NCBI RefSeq assembly: GCF_000716535.1
Contig: NZ_JNWV01000026.1
Coordinates: 1-64,000, forward strand
Length of the DNA stretch: 64,000 nt
Source of the DNA: Streptomyces flaveolus
Lineage (GTDB): Bacteria > Actinomycetota > Actinomycetes > Streptomycetales > Streptomycetaceae
Direction of reading: 5' to 3'
The notes beneath the pieces are model-generated. The model saw nothing but the letters and a program-made list of their open reading frames with translations. It did not search any database and was not told the origin of the DNA. This document shows, piece by piece, positions 50,520-59,600 of this stretch. A program made the translations under genes and the position numbers. Position 1 is the first letter of the stretch. Every line of letters starts with the position of its first letter.

Positions 50520-51716
50520 TCAGGAGCGTACTTCGAGCAGCGGGACGAGCTGCTCGGCAGGGGTCATCGAGCCGTGGTTGCCGACCAGCGCCGACTCCTT
50601 GGGCTCCCGCTCGGAGGCGATGATCAGGACGTCGTCGTGCGCGGCGGCGACCACGTCCCCGATCCGCGGGTACACGCGCTCGTCGCATTCGCCGGGCCGC
50701 CCGAACCAGCCGGCCGCGATCGCCTCGTCCCGCGACGCCACCCAGAACTGCTCCCCGAGCACCTCCCGCCAGCAGGTCAGGACGTCGTTCTCGGCGCCCG
50801 GCACCGCGTACACGTGCCGGGCCCGGCCCTCGCCGCCCAGCAGGGCGACCCCGGCGCGCAGTTCCCAGTCCTCGTCGAAGTCGATGCGGTGCTGCTCGTC
50901 GAACGGGATGTCGACCATGCCGTGGTCGGCGGTGACGTAGAGGGCGCTGCGCGGCGGCAGCTGCTCCGCCAGGCGCTGGACGAGCCGGTCGACGTACATG
51001 AGCTGGCCGCGCCAGGTGTCGGAGGCGATGCCGTAGCGGTGTCCGGCGCCGTCCAGCTCGGCGTAGTACGTGTACACCAGCGCGCGGTCCGCGGCGGCCA
51101 GTTGCCCGGCCGCGAGGTCCATGCGCTCCTCGCCGGTGAGCCGTCCGTGGAAGCTGCCGCCGCTGAGCGCCACCTTGGTGAGCGGGGTGTGCTCGAAGGC
51201 GGGCGAGGAGACCTGGGCGGCGTGCACCCCGGCCTGGTGGGCGAGCTGGAAGACGGTGGGGTGGGGCTGCCAGGAGCGCGGTTCGGTGTACGGCTGCCAG
51301 CGGAGCTGGTTCATCAGCGCGCCGGTGTCCGGGTTGCGCACGGTGTAGCCGGGCAGGCCGTGGGCGCCGGGCGGCAGGCCGGTGCCGACGGAGGCGAGGG
51401 AGGTCGCGGTGGTCGCCGGGTAGCCGGCGGTGAGCGGGCGGCCGGTGCCGCCGCGCGAGCTGCCGAGCAGGGAGGCCAGGAACGGGGCCTCGTCCGGGTG
51501 GGCCTTGAGCTGCTCCCAGCCGAGGCCGTCGATCAGGAAGACGCAGACCCGGTCGGCGGGGGTCAGTTCCTCGATCGTGGCGGTCAGGCCGGGCACGCCC
51601 ATGCCGGCGGCCAGGGTGGGCAGCAGGTCGGCGAGGGAGCCGGTGCCGTACTCGGGCAGCGGCGCGGTGTCGAGGGCGAGGGGTTCCGGGTGGTCCCAGG
51701 CGGAGAGCTGGGACAT
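50520..51716 (-). CDS. Alkaline phosphatase-superfamily phosphodiesterase
   Basis: Nucleotide pyrophosphatase/phosphodiesterase-type protein of 398 residues in the alkaline phosphatase superfamily. Metal and nucleophile sites: CVFLIDGLGWEQL (first Asp), TTATSLASVGTG with the nucleophilic Thr, LDGAGHRYG (Asp, His) and YVTADHGMVDIP (Asp-His). A PHG-type end in NHGSMTPAE supplies the last His. It starts with ATG overlapping the DUF5998 stop by one base (TGATG). No signal peptide, so it may be cytosolic. Substrate unknown. Confidence 0.9.
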   Translation of the reverse strand: MSQLSAWDHPEPLALDTAPLPEYGTGSLADLLPTLAAGMGVPGLTATIEELTPADRVCVFLIDGLGWEQLKAHPDEAPFLASLLGSSRGGTGRPLTAGYPATTATSLASVGTGLPPGAHGLPGYTVRNPDTGALMNQLRWQPYTEPRSWQPHPTVFQLAHQAGVHAAQVSSPAFEHTPLTKVALSGGSFHGRLTGEERMDLAAGQLAAADRALVYTYYAELDGAGHRYGIASDTWRGQLMYVDRLVQRLAEQLPPRSALYVTADHGMVDIPFDEQHRIDFDEDWELRAGVALLGGEGRARHVYAVPGAENDVLTCWREVLGEQFWVASRDEAIAAGWFGRPGECDERVYPRIGDVVAAAHDDVLIIASEREPKESALVGNHGSMTPAEQLVPLLEVRS

Positions 51717-52303
51717 CAGCGTGTGACGTCCGCGGTCGCCTCCGAGATGGCCTGCGCGAAGGCGAGTGCCTGGCGCACCGTCTCCGGGCCGTCCCCGGCC
51801 TCGCTGACGCGCAGGCTGAGGTCGTCCGCCGTGGAGCTGCCCGTGTAGCCGTGGTCGGCGTCGCAGTTGGGGTCGCCGCAGGCGGCGGGCTCCAGGTCGA
51901 TGCGGCTGACCGCGCCCCAGCCGATGGTCAGCACGACCTCGCGGGGCGGCGTGCCCGGCGTGTACTGCTCGGGGTTCGCGACCACCCGGCTGACCACGAC
52001 CGAGGAGATCCGGTCGAGCTTCACGGACTCGGTGGAGGTGGTGGCGTACGGCGTCGGGGACGTGCTGTCGGCGGCCTGCTCGTCGGTGTGGCTGACGATG
52101 AAGCGGTTGCCGGTCAGGACCAGCACCGTGACGTGCCGGCGCACCTCGTTCTGGTCGAAGGTGGTCTCCTGGTGGACCAGGTACGACCGGATGGGCTCGC
52201 CGCCCACAGCGGCCTCCACCGCCTCGGCCACGAGGGCCGGGTAGTAGCCGCTGCGCTCGATCGCCGCGCGCAGCCCCTGGGTCGTCGTACTGGTCTTGGC
52301 CAT
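51716..52303 (-). CDS. DUF5998 protein
   Basis: Conserved actinobacterial protein of 195 residues (DUF5998-like). A short helical start (QGLRAAIERSGYYPALVAEAV) is followed by a beta-rich domain with HVTVLVLTGNRFIVSHTDE and VVLTIGWG. A CGDPNCDADHGY stretch could bind a metal. Start at 52303 is chosen because AGGATGG is nine bases upstream. It is coupled to the phosphodiesterase gene by a one-base overlap. Function unknown. Confidence 0.82.
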   Translation of the reverse strand: MAKTSTTTQGLRAAIERSGYYPALVAEAVEAAVGGEPIRSYLVHQETTFDQNEVRRHVTVLVLTGNRFIVSHTDEQAADSTSPTPYATTSTESVKLDRISSVVVSRVVANPEQYTPGTPPREVVLTIGWGAVSRIDLEPAACGDPNCDADHGYTGSSTADDLSLRVSEAGDGPETVRQALAFAQAISEATADVTR

Positions 52304-52313
52304 GGCGTCCATC

Positions 52314-52727
52314 CTAATCCGTGGGCAAGGGCGGTCCGGGCCAGTCGCGCGTACCGGGGGCGGTCCGCTCGCCCGCGCGCGGGCGCCCCGGCACGAACCC
52401 CGGCCGGACCCCCGGCCCTTCGGCGGCGGCCCGGCAGGGGACGGCCGCCGGGCCCCCGGCGTCCGCTTCGGACGCGACGACGAGGGGTGCCTCGTCCCCC
52501 GGGCCGCACGTGAGAGGTGCCGTCTCCTCGGGCGCGGGCGGACGGAAGAAGGGGTCCTGGAAGCCCGGCGGGCCCGGGACGGAGGGCGGGCCGGTGAGGA
52601 TCACTTCCAGGCCGTGGTGACGGGCGAGGCCGTACCCGGCGGCCGGGCCCGGCCGTCCCGCGTCGCAGGCGATGACCTCCCCGTCCCGCCGGCTGCCCCC
52701 GGGCGGCTTCCCTCCGGCGATCTCCAT
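52314..52727 (-). CDS. Hypothetical Pro/Gly-rich protein (137 aa)
   Basis: Low-complexity protein rich in Pro, Gly, Ala and Arg, starting MEIAGGKPPGGSRRDGE. A good GGGGGGACC ribosome binding site lies before its ATG, and the gene is co-directional with its neighbours, 18 bp after the acetyltransferase stop. There is no recognisable domain, apart from a plausible beta-strand stretch at about 37-48 (HHGLEVILTGPP). It may be a small bridging gene or a fortuitous frame; the ribosome binding site is the chief argument for it. Confidence 0.45.
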   Translation of the reverse strand: MEIAGGKPPGGSRRDGEVIACDAGRPGPAAGYGLARHHGLEVILTGPPSVPGPPGFQDPFFRPPAPEETAPLTCGPGDEAPLVVASEADAGGPAAVPCRAAAEGPGVRPGFVPGRPRAGERTAPGTRDWPGPPLPTD

Positions 52728-52745
52728 GTGGTCCCCCCGTGCCGC

Positions 52746-55556
52746 TCAGTAGGCCGGCAGGGTGCGCGGGCCCAGGTCGTCACGGGCGGGCGGCGGCGCG
52801 AGCCGTACGGTGGCGCCGAGGACGCTGGCTCCGTGGGGGGCGACGACGACCGGCTCCAGGGTGACCGCGACCACCTCCGGGTGGTCGTCGACCAGCCGGG
52901 ACACCCGCAGCAGCAGCTCCTCCAAAGCCGGGGTGTCCACGGGGGTGGAGCCGCGCCAGCCGAACAGCAGCGGTGCCGTCCGGATCGACCGCACCAGCGA
53001 GGTCGCCTCCCGGTCGGTGACGGGGATCAGCCGGTGGGCCATGTCACCGAGCAGCTGTGAGGCGGCCCCGGCCAGGCCGAAGGACAGCACGGCTCCGGCC
53101 GCCGGATCGATCACCGCGCGTACGACCGTGTCCACCCCGCGCGGTGCCATCCCCTGCACCACCGGCCGCAGCTCCTCCGGCTGCCCGAACATCTCGGTCA
53201 ACTCGGTGTACGCCCGCAGCAGTTGCTCCTCGTCCGCGAGGTCCAGGCGTACGCCGCCCAGGTCGGCGCGGTGCCTGAGGTGCGGGGCGGTGGCCTTGAG
53301 GGCGACCGGGTAGCCGAGCGCGCGGGCGGCCTCGACGGCGGCGTCCGGGGTGAGGGCGGGTAGGGCGCGGCGCACGGGTATGCCGTACTTGGCGAGCAGT
53401 TCACAGGTCTCCGCGTCGGAGATGGTGAGCCCTTGCCCGCGCGCGAGCAGCTCGCCGATCAGCCGGGCGGCCCCCTTCTCGTCGATGTCGTCGTACTCCG
53501 GCACCTTCCCCGGATCGGCCGCCTCCCGCCGCCACCGCGCGTACTTCACGGCTTCGGCGAGGGCGCGGACGGCGCGTTCGGCGGCGGGGTAGGCGGGGAT
53601 GGGGTGGGTGCCTTCGGGCGGGGTGGTCAGTGGGGCGGGGGCCCCCGCTCCCCCGGTGCCGGGTGCCTTCTCGACGGCCCCCGGTGCGGTGCTCGCCGCG
53701 GCCGACAACGCCGCCGCCAGTCCCCCGAGCTCCACGTGCACCACGAGCACCGGTTTGCCCGGCACCGTCGCCGCGGCCGACCGCAGCGCCTCCGCCAGCT
53801 CCGCGTCCCCCGGCGAGCCCTCCCCGATGGCGGGGATCGCCGTGACGACGACGGCGTCGTTGGTGCCGTCGGCCAGTGCGGCGGCGAGTGCCCGGTGGAA
53901 GTCCTCCGCCGTCGCCCCGGTCGTCAGGTCCACCGGCCGGGCCGGCCGCAGTCCCTCGGCGAGACACCGGTCGTACGTCAGCACGCCCAGCGACTCCGAG
54001 TTGCCGAGGATGGCCACGCGCGGCCCGGCGGGCAGCGGCTGCCGCGCGAGCAGCAGGCCCGCGTCGACCAGCTCGGTGATCGTGTCGACCCGGATCACGC
54101 CGGCCTGCCGGAGCAGCGCCGAGACGGTCTCGTACGGCAGTCGGGTGGCCCGTACCGCGTGCCCCTGCGGTGCCGTGCCGGTCCCCTGCACCACGACCAG
54201 CGGCTTCGACGCCGCCGTCCGCCGGGCGAGGCGGGTGAACTTGCGGGGGTTGCCGATCGACTCCAGGTACATGAGGACGACGTCGGTCTCGGGGTCGTCG
54301 TACCAGTACTGGAGGACGTCGTTGCCGGAGACGTCGGCGCGGTTGCCGGCGGACACGAAGGTGGACACGCCGGTGACCCCGGTGACCCCTCCGCCGCGCC
54401 GGTGCAGCCGGGACAGCAGGGCGATGCCGATGGCGCCGGACTGGGCGAACATCCCGATGCGGCCCGGCCGGGGCATCTCCGGAGCGAGGGAGGCGTTCAG
54501 CCGGACGTCCGGGGCGGTGTTGATGATCCCGAAGGCGTTGGGACCGATGATCCGCATGCCGTACGCGCGCGCGGCCCGGACGAGGGCCCGCTGCCGCTCG
54601 CGCCCCTCGGGCCCGCTCTCGGCGTATCCGGCGGAGAGCACCACCAGCCCCTGGACGCCGTGCTCCCCGCACTCGGCGACCACGGCGGGCACGTGCGCGG
54701 CCGGTACGGCGACGACGGCCAGGTCGACATGCCCGTCGATGTCCCGCACCGAGCGGTGCGCGGGCACCCCGTCGACCTCCTTGAGGTCCTCCGGGAAGGC
54801 CTTGTTCACGGCGTAGAGGCGGCCGGGGTAGCCGGCGTCGCGGAGGTTGCCGAGGACACCGCGGCCCACCCCGCCGGGGGCGCGGCCGACACCGACGACC
54901 GCGACGGAGCCGGGCGCGAGGAGCCGCCGTACGGAACGGGCCTCGGCGCGCTGTTCCCGCGCGCGCTGCACGGCGAGGGAGCGGTCGGTGGGTTCGAGGT
55001 CGAACTCCAGGCGGACGACGCCGTCCTCGAAGCTGCGCTTCTGGGTGTAGCCGGCGTCCGTGAACACCTTGATCATCTTGTTGTTGGCGGGCAGCACCTC
55101 GGCGGCGAAGCGGCGGATGCCCCGCTCGCGCGCGACGGCCGCGATGTGCTCCAGCAGGGCGGAGGCGACCCCGCGGCCCTGGTGGGCGTCCTGCACCAGG
55201 AAGGCGACCTCGGCCTCGTCGGCGGGCGCGGACGCGGGCATGCCGTCGGTGCCGATGCGGTCATAGCGTACGGTGGCGATGAACTCGCCGCCGACGGTGG
55301 CCGCGAGTCCCACCCGGTCCACAAAGTCGTGGTGCGTGAAGCGGTGGACGTCCTTGGCGGAGAGCCGTGGGTACGGCGCGAAGAAGCGGTAGTACTTCGA
55401 CTCGTCCGAGACCTGCTCGTAGAAACTGACCAGGCGGTCGGCGTCATCAACGGTGATGGGCCTGATGCGCGCGGTGCCACCGTCGCGCAGCACCACGTCC
55501 GCCTCCCAGTGGGCGGGGTAGTGGTGCCGGTCCTGCCGGTCCGCCGGGGTCTGCAT
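52746..55556 (-). CDS. Protein acetyltransferase: GNAT fused to acyl-CoA synthetase domains
   Basis: Fusion of 936 residues. The N-terminal GNAT domain (about 25-190) carries QDAHQGRGVASALLEHI, the acetyl-CoA-binding signature. It is followed by an NDP-forming acyl-CoA synthetase-like part: a CoA-binding domain (about 215-330, GSVAVVGVGRAPGGVGRG), flavodoxin-like domains with the segment around FAQSGAIGIALL, and an ATP-grasp domain near the end (about 710-930). This N-GNAT order matches streptomycete Pat enzymes (SlPatA type), which acetylate acetyl-CoA synthetase and other proteins. Start ATG at 55556 is favoured over an upstream frame without family match. In these enzymes the synthetase part is generally regulatory, not catalytic. 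Confidence 0.9.
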   Translation of the reverse strand: MQTPADRQDRHHYPAHWEADVVLRDGGTARIRPITVDDADRLVSFYEQVSDESKYYRFFAPYPRLSAKDVHRFTHHDFVDRVGLAATVGGEFIATVRYDRIGTDGMPASAPADEAEVAFLVQDAHQGRGVASALLEHIAAVARERGIRRFAAEVLPANNKMIKVFTDAGYTQKRSFEDGVVRLEFDLEPTDRSLAVQRAREQRAEARSVRRLLAPGSVAVVGVGRAPGGVGRGVLGNLRDAGYPGRLYAVNKAFPEDLKEVDGVPAHRSVRDIDGHVDLAVVAVPAAHVPAVVAECGEHGVQGLVVLSAGYAESGPEGRERQRALVRAARAYGMRIIGPNAFGIINTAPDVRLNASLAPEMPRPGRIGMFAQSGAIGIALLSRLHRRGGGVTGVTGVSTFVSAGNRADVSGNDVLQYWYDDPETDVVLMYLESIGNPRKFTRLARRTAASKPLVVVQGTGTAPQGHAVRATRLPYETVSALLRQAGVIRVDTITELVDAGLLLARQPLPAGPRVAILGNSESLGVLTYDRCLAEGLRPARPVDLTTGATAEDFHRALAAALADGTNDAVVVTAIPAIGEGSPGDAELAEALRSAAATVPGKPVLVVHVELGGLAAALSAAASTAPGAVEKAPGTGGAGAPAPLTTPPEGTHPIPAYPAAERAVRALAEAVKYARWRREAADPGKVPEYDDIDEKGAARLIGELLARGQGLTISDAETCELLAKYGIPVRRALPALTPDAAVEAARALGYPVALKATAPHLRHRADLGGVRLDLADEEQLLRAYTELTEMFGQPEELRPVVQGMAPRGVDTVVRAVIDPAAGAVLSFGLAGAASQLLGDMAHRLIPVTDREATSLVRSIRTAPLLFGWRGSTPVDTPALEELLLRVSRLVDDHPEVVAVTLEPVVVAPHGASVLGATVRLAPPPARDDLGPRTLPAY

Positions 55557-55732
55557 GGGCCCCAGCGTACGGCTCGCGTCCGACAAGGGCGCGAGGCAGT
55601 CTGTGGAGGACGGGAAGCCGGACCGAGGCCGCGGTCCGGTGCCACGCCGGAGGGGACGAAGGTCCGCTCCGGACACGCTTCACGATATGGGAAACTGGTC
55701 TAGACAACCTGAACACCGAAGGGCAGCAACAC

Positions 55733-56014
55733 ATGGCTGAGCGCCGCGTCAACGTCGGCTGGGCCGAGGGCCTCCACGCCCGCCCCGCCTCCATCTTCGT
55801 CCGAGCCGCCACGGCCGCAGGCGTCCCGGTGACGATCGCCAAGGCCGGGGGCAACCCCGTCAACGCGGCCTCCATGCTGGCCGTCCTGGGCCTGGGCGCC
55901 CAGGGTGGCGAGGAGATCGTCCTCGCCTCCGACGCCGAGGGCGCCGACGCCGCCCTGGACCGTCTGGCCAAGCTGGTCTCCGAGGGTCTGGAAGAGCTGC
56001 CCGAGACCGTCTGA
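55733..56014 (+). CDS. ptsH: HPr phosphocarrier protein
   Basis: HPr of the phosphoenolpyruvate:sugar phosphotransferase system, 93 residues. The active His15 lies in GLHARPAS and the regulatory Ser47 in the NAASMLAVLGL helix, both in the normal positions. It receives phosphate from enzyme I and passes it to EIIA domains. Standalone gene with GAAGG upstream and a compound hairpin downstream; no other PTS gene is adjacent. Confidence 0.96.
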   Translation: MAERRVNVGWAEGLHARPASIFVRAATAAGVPVTIAKAGGNPVNAASMLAVLGLGAQGGEEIVLASDAEGADAALDRLAKLVSEGLEELPETV

Positions 56015-56020
56015 GCGACC

Positions 56021-56082
56021 ACCGCACAGAGCGCCGGAGCCGCGTTCGCCTTTCGGGGCGGCGCGGCTTCGCTGTGTGCGGT
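56021..56082. terminator. Compound hairpin after ptsH
   Basis: ACCGCACA (56021-56028) pairs with TGTGCGGT (56075-56082) as an outer stem; AGCCGCG (56038-56044) pairs with CGCGGCT (56062-56068) as an inner stem. It lies seven bases past the ptsH stop. Confidence 0.6.
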
Positions 56083-56160
56083 GGGAATTCGGCACAGTGA
56101 ATTCGGGCAGCAGGAAATACCCCGCCCGGAAATAACTCCTCTTTGTATACGGTGCGCTTG

Positions 56161-56847
56161 TTAATGCCGCGGGCCCGGCATGTTTACGGCGTGTTGCGAA
56201 GTCCTCACGCGCTCCGCGGCAGGGGAAAAGCGCAACCGGTGCGCGCCCGTCGCATGCTCGGCGTGCAGCGCCGTGAGCGCCCGCGCGCGCTCGGCGTCGC
56301 CGCGCGCGACGGCGTCCACGATGGCACCGTGCTCCGTCCAGGAATCCACCGGACTGGCCGGTGCCTCCACCGTGTACATCCAGGCGATCTTGTGCCGAAG
56401 CTGGGTGAGCATCGCGGTCAGCGAGGTGCTGCCGGAGGCCTGGGCGAGCGTCTCGTGGAACCAGCCGCCCAGCGAGCGCAGATCCTCGTTGCTGCCCCTG
56501 CGGGCCCGCTCCTGGCCCAGCCGGACCAGACCGCGCAACACCTTCAGATGGGCCTCGGTGCGCCGTTGGGCGGCCCGGGCGGCGCCCAGCGGCTCCAGCA
56601 GCGTCCGCATCTCCAGCAGGTCGGCGGCCTCCTGCTCGGTCGGCTCGGCCACGCACGCGCCCGCGTGCCGGCGCGTCACCACGAACCCCTCGGCCTCAAG
56701 GGTGCGCAGGGCCTCGCGCACGGGGACGCGCGAGACGCCGTAGCGGCGGGCCAGGACTTCCTCGGTGAGGCGGCTGCCGCGCTCGTAGACACCCGCGACG
56801 ATGTCGTCCCGGATGGCCGTGCACACCGAGTGCGCCGGAATACGCAT
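56161..56847 (-). CDS. GntR-family regulator, FCD type
   Basis: FadR-subfamily GntR regulator of 228 residues. The N-terminal winged helix has RLTEEVLARRYGVSRVPVREALRTLEAEGFV (about 26-57). A C-terminal FCD helical domain binds an acid ligand; metal-site positions are partly visible (EMRTLLEP, FHETLAQASG, EHGAIVDAV). It stands alone between ptsH and the M23 peptidase gene and its target is not evident. Confidence 0.93.
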   Translation of the reverse strand: MRIPAHSVCTAIRDDIVAGVYERGSRLTEEVLARRYGVSRVPVREALRTLEAEGFVVTRRHAGACVAEPTEQEAADLLEMRTLLEPLGAARAAQRRTEAHLKVLRGLVRLGQERARRGSNEDLRSLGGWFHETLAQASGSTSLTAMLTQLRHKIAWMYTVEAPASPVDSWTEHGAIVDAVARGDAERARALTALHAEHATGAHRLRFSPAAERVRTSQHAVNMPGPRH

Positions 56848-56999
56848 GACCGACCTCCGTCTTAATCCCCGTGAAACGCCGACGATGGACGCGTGTTCCG
56901 TGACTCTATTCCAATGAGCCGGAATTTCCGACGGCGGCCCCTAATTCATGGTCGTTTTTTGGGCAGCGGATCCGGCGGACACCGTGAAAAACGGCGAAA

Positions 57000-57022
57000 G
57001 CCCCGGCTCGGTGAGCCGGGGC
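57000..57022 (-). terminator. Terminator of M23 peptidase gene
   Basis: GCCCCGGCTC (57000-57009) pairs perfectly with GAGCCGGGGC (57013-57022) across GGT, 24 bp beyond the peptidase stop. Confidence 0.8.
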
Positions 57023-57045
57023 CTGGGACCGTCGTGCGGTCGGTG

Positions 57046-57801
57046 TCAGATGTTCACGCCGTGCCTGCGGAGGTAGGCGACGGGGTCGACGTCCGAGCCG
57101 TACTCGGGAGTCGTGCGCGCCTCGAAGTGCAGGTGCGCCCCGGTGACGTTGCCGGTGGCGCCGGACAGGCCGATCTGCTGGCCCGCGACGACCTTCTGGC
57201 CCACCGCGACCGCGATGGACGACAGGTGTCCGTACTGGGTGTACATGCCGTCGGCCATGCGGATCACGACCTGGTTGCCGTACGCGCCGCCCCAGCCCGC
57301 GGAGACGACCGTGCCGGAACCCACCGCGTGGACGACCGTGCCGCTGGCCGCGTGGAAGTCGATGCCGGTGTGCGAACCGGAGGACCACAGGGAGCTGCTC
57401 GCCTGGTAAGCGGTGGAGACGTACGAGTGCGCGATGGGGGCGACGAAGGCGTTCAGCCGCTTGCGCTCGGCCTCGCGGGCGGCCCGGGCCTTGGCCGCGC
57501 GGATCTCCTGGGCCCGCTCGGCCGCCGCCTTGACCGCGGCCTCCTCGGCCGCCTTCTGCTCGGCGGCCTGCTGCTGCGCGGCGGCCTGCGCGCCGATCTC
57601 GTCGGCGACGTCCTCGGACACGGCGACGACCGGGGTGAGGCCGGTCTGCTCCGTGGAGTTCTCGGCGGCGAGCGCCGGGGAGGCGGCGAGGGTGCCGATC
57701 ACGCCGGTGGTGGTGAGGGCCGCGACGCCGGCCGCCTGAGCGGTGGTCCGCTTGACCCGGCCGGGCTTGCGGTGCTTGCCGGTGGCGCACATGAACGCCA
57801 T
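57046..57801 (-). CDS. Secreted M23 peptidoglycan endopeptidase
   Basis: Secreted LytM-type zinc peptidase of 251 residues that would cleave peptide cross-links in peptidoglycan. A signal peptide (basic start, hydrophobic core VAALTTTGVIGTLAA, ASPALA) is followed by a coiled-coil-like Ala/Glu/Lys-rich region (about 65-125). The C-terminal M23 domain has the zinc motifs HTGID (HxxxD) and AHLHF (HxH). It is controlled by the c-di-AMP riboswitch in its 5' leader. ATG at 57801 chosen, with GGAAAGGA 14 bases upstream, slightly distant. Monocistronic. Confidence 0.93.
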   Translation of the reverse strand: MAFMCATGKHRKPGRVKRTTAQAAGVAALTTTGVIGTLAASPALAAENSTEQTGLTPVVAVSEDVADEIGAQAAAQQQAAEQKAAEEAAVKAAAERAQEIRAAKARAAREAERKRLNAFVAPIAHSYVSTAYQASSSLWSSGSHTGIDFHAASGTVVHAVGSGTVVSAGWGGAYGNQVVIRMADGMYTQYGHLSSIAVAVGQKVVAGQQIGLSGATGNVTGAHLHFEARTTPEYGSDVDPVAYLRRHGVNI

Positions 57802-57824
57802 GAAGTGGCTGGTCCTTTCCTTCC

Positions 57825-57965
57825 CTCTCGCCTACCGGGTTAGCTGACGGGTTCGGAGCAGGAAGGTCTCCTACGGGCCCCCTCGCTGCCGCGCGGGCGC
57901 CCGATTCACCCCAGGGACGGTGGGTCCCCGGCTCCCCTGGCTCGCGCCGTACGGGGACTCGGCGA
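57825..57965 (-). ncRNA. c-di-AMP riboswitch (ydaO/yuaA type)
   Basis: Structured 5' leader of the M23 peptidase gene. Read on the minus strand it has the hallmarks of the ydaO motif in order: GCCGGGGACCCA, then TGGGGTGAATCGGGCG, and the closing CGAACCCGTCAGCTAACCC-GGTAGGCG element. High c-di-AMP would turn the gene off in this class (established for streptomycete cell-wall hydrolase genes). The boundaries are approximate. Confidence 0.9.
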
Positions 57966-58133
57966 TGGCTGTCCGGTGCCGCGGGTGCGGCGCACTGCCT
58001 GACGGACAGCCCGGACGAAGCTACGCAGGCACGCTGTCAATCCTCAAACGCAACCCGGTTTTTGTAGCGCATCCCACAGGGCAGACAGGCAACCTCCGCC
58101 CCAAATCGGGCATCTGGGGAACGGAGTGGAACA

Positions 58134-58175
58134 GCGTGGGGCCCTGACGACCCGTAGGTCGTCAGGGCCCCACGC
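58134..58175 (-). terminator. Terminator of M16 peptidase operon, 18-bp stem
   Basis: Bases 58134-58151 (GCGTGGGGCCCTGACGAC) are perfectly complementary to 58158-58175, six-base loop CCGTAG, 37 bp past the stop. Confidence 0.85.
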
Positions 58176-58211
58176 GCGCGTGCCGTCACCCGGCCGCCAC
58201 GACGGTCACGT

Positions 58212-59600
58212 CTACTCGGCCGCCACCACGGTCACTTCACCGATGCCCAGCGCCTCCACCGGCGCCTTGATCTGCGACGCGTCACCGACGAGGACGGTCA
58301 CCAGGCGGTCCACCGGGAAGGCGTTCACGACGGCCGCGGTGGCCTCCACCGTGCCCGTGGCCGCCAACTGCCGGTACAGCGTCGCCTGGAAGTCGTCGGG
58401 CAGGTGCTGCTCGACCTGGTCGGCCAGCGTGCTCGCGACGGCCGCCGCGGTCTCGTACTTCAGCGGCGCCACACCGACCAGGTTCTGCACGGCGACGTCC
58501 CGCTCGGCGTCGGTCAGGCCCTCCGCCGCGACGGTCCGCAGCACCTTCCACAGGTCGTCCAACGCCGGGCCGGTGTTCGGCGTGTCCACGGAGCCGCTGA
58601 TGGCGAGCATCGCCGCGCCCGTGCCGTCCGGCGCGGACCTGAGGACCTGCCCGAAGGAGCGCACGCCGTAGGTGTAGCCCTTCTCCTCGCGCAGCACGCG
58701 GTCCAGGCGGGAGGTGAGGGTGCCGCCGAGGCAGTACGTGCCGAGCACCTGGGCGGGCCACACCCGGTCGTGGCGGTCGGGGCCGATCCGGCCGATGAGC
58801 AGCTGCGTCTGGACCGCGCCGGGCCGGTCCACGATGACCACGCGCCCGGTGTCGTCGGCGGTGACCGGCGGCACCGGCCGGGGCTCGCCCGGGGTACCGG
58901 TCCACGCGCCCAGGGTGTCGCCCAGCAGCGCGTCCAGGTCCGTACCGGTCAGGTCGCCGACGACCACCGCGGTGGCCGTGGCGGGCCGCACATGGCGGTC
59001 GTAGAAGGCGCGGACGGCCGCCTCGTCGATCTTCTCGACCGTTTCCTCGGTGCCCTGGCGCGGACGGGACATGCGCGAGGTCGCAGGGAACAGCTCCTTG
59101 GAGAGTTCCTTGGCGGCCCGGCGGGAGGGGTTGGCCAGCTCGTGCGGGATCTCGTCCAGCCGGTTGCGGACCAGCCGCTCGACCTCGCTCGCGGCGAAGG
59201 CGGGCGCGCGCAGGGCGTCGGCGAGCAGGCCGAGGCCCTTGGCCAGGCGGGAGGCCGGGACCTCCAGGCTGAGCCGCACGCCGGGGTGGTCGGCGTGCGC
59301 GTCCAGGGTGGCGCCCGCGCGCTCCAGCTCGGCGGCGAACTCCTCGGCGGAGTGCTTGTCGGTGCCCTCGGAGAAGGCCCGCGCCATGATCGTGGCGACG
59401 CCGTCCAGGCCGGCCGGCTCGGCGTCCAGCGGCGCGTCCAGCAGCACCTCGACGGCGACGACCTGCTGCCCCGGGCGGTGGCAGCGCAGCACGGTCAGAC
59501 CGTTGTCGAGCGCGGTGCGCTCGGGCGCCGGGAACGCCCACGGCTTGGCCTCGCCGGGCTGCGGCTGGGGGTGGAAGTCCATGGTGGCGAGCTCGGTCAC
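58212..59600 (-). CDS. M16-family peptidase-like subunit, non-catalytic
   Basis: Insulinase-fold protein of 462 residues. It lacks the zinc-binding HxxEH: the equivalent helix reads TIMARAFSEGTDKHSAEEFA. It therefore resembles the non-catalytic partner of bacterial M16B heterodimers. The domain pattern (LDNGLTVL near the start; two M16 modules) is clear. GTG start overlaps the stop of the catalytic subunit gene (GTGA). It would assemble with that partner in the cytoplasm. Confidence 0.88.
   Translation of the reverse strand: MTELATMDFHPQPQPGEAKPWAFPAPERTALDNGLTVLRCHRPGQQVVAVEVLLDAPLDAEPAGLDGVATIMARAFSEGTDKHSAEEFAAELERAGATLDAHADHPGVRLSLEVPASRLAKGLGLLADALRAPAFAASEVERLVRNRLDEIPHELANPSRRAAKELSKELFPATSRMSRPRQGTEETVEKIDEAAVRAFYDRHVRPATATAVVVGDLTGTDLDALLGDTLGAWTGTPGEPRPVPPVTADDTGRVVIVDRPGAVQTQLLIGRIGPDRHDRVWPAQVLGTYCLGGTLTSRLDRVLREEKGYTYGVRSFGQVLRSAPDGTGAAMLAISGSVDTPNTGPALDDLWKVLRTVAAEGLTDAERDVAVQNLVGVAPLKYETAAAVASTLADQVEQHLPDDFQATLYRQLAATGTVEATAAVVNAFPVDRLVTVLVGDASQIKAPVEALGIGEVTVVAAE

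Larger units (their letters stand above)
57802..58211. other. 410-bp gap: riboswitch leader and terminator
   Basis: Holds the M23 gene leader with the ydaO-type aptamer (57825-57965), a TGTCAA at 58035-58040 that reads TTGACA on the minus strand and may be the -35 box, and the M16 operon terminator (58134-58175). Confidence 0.7.
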
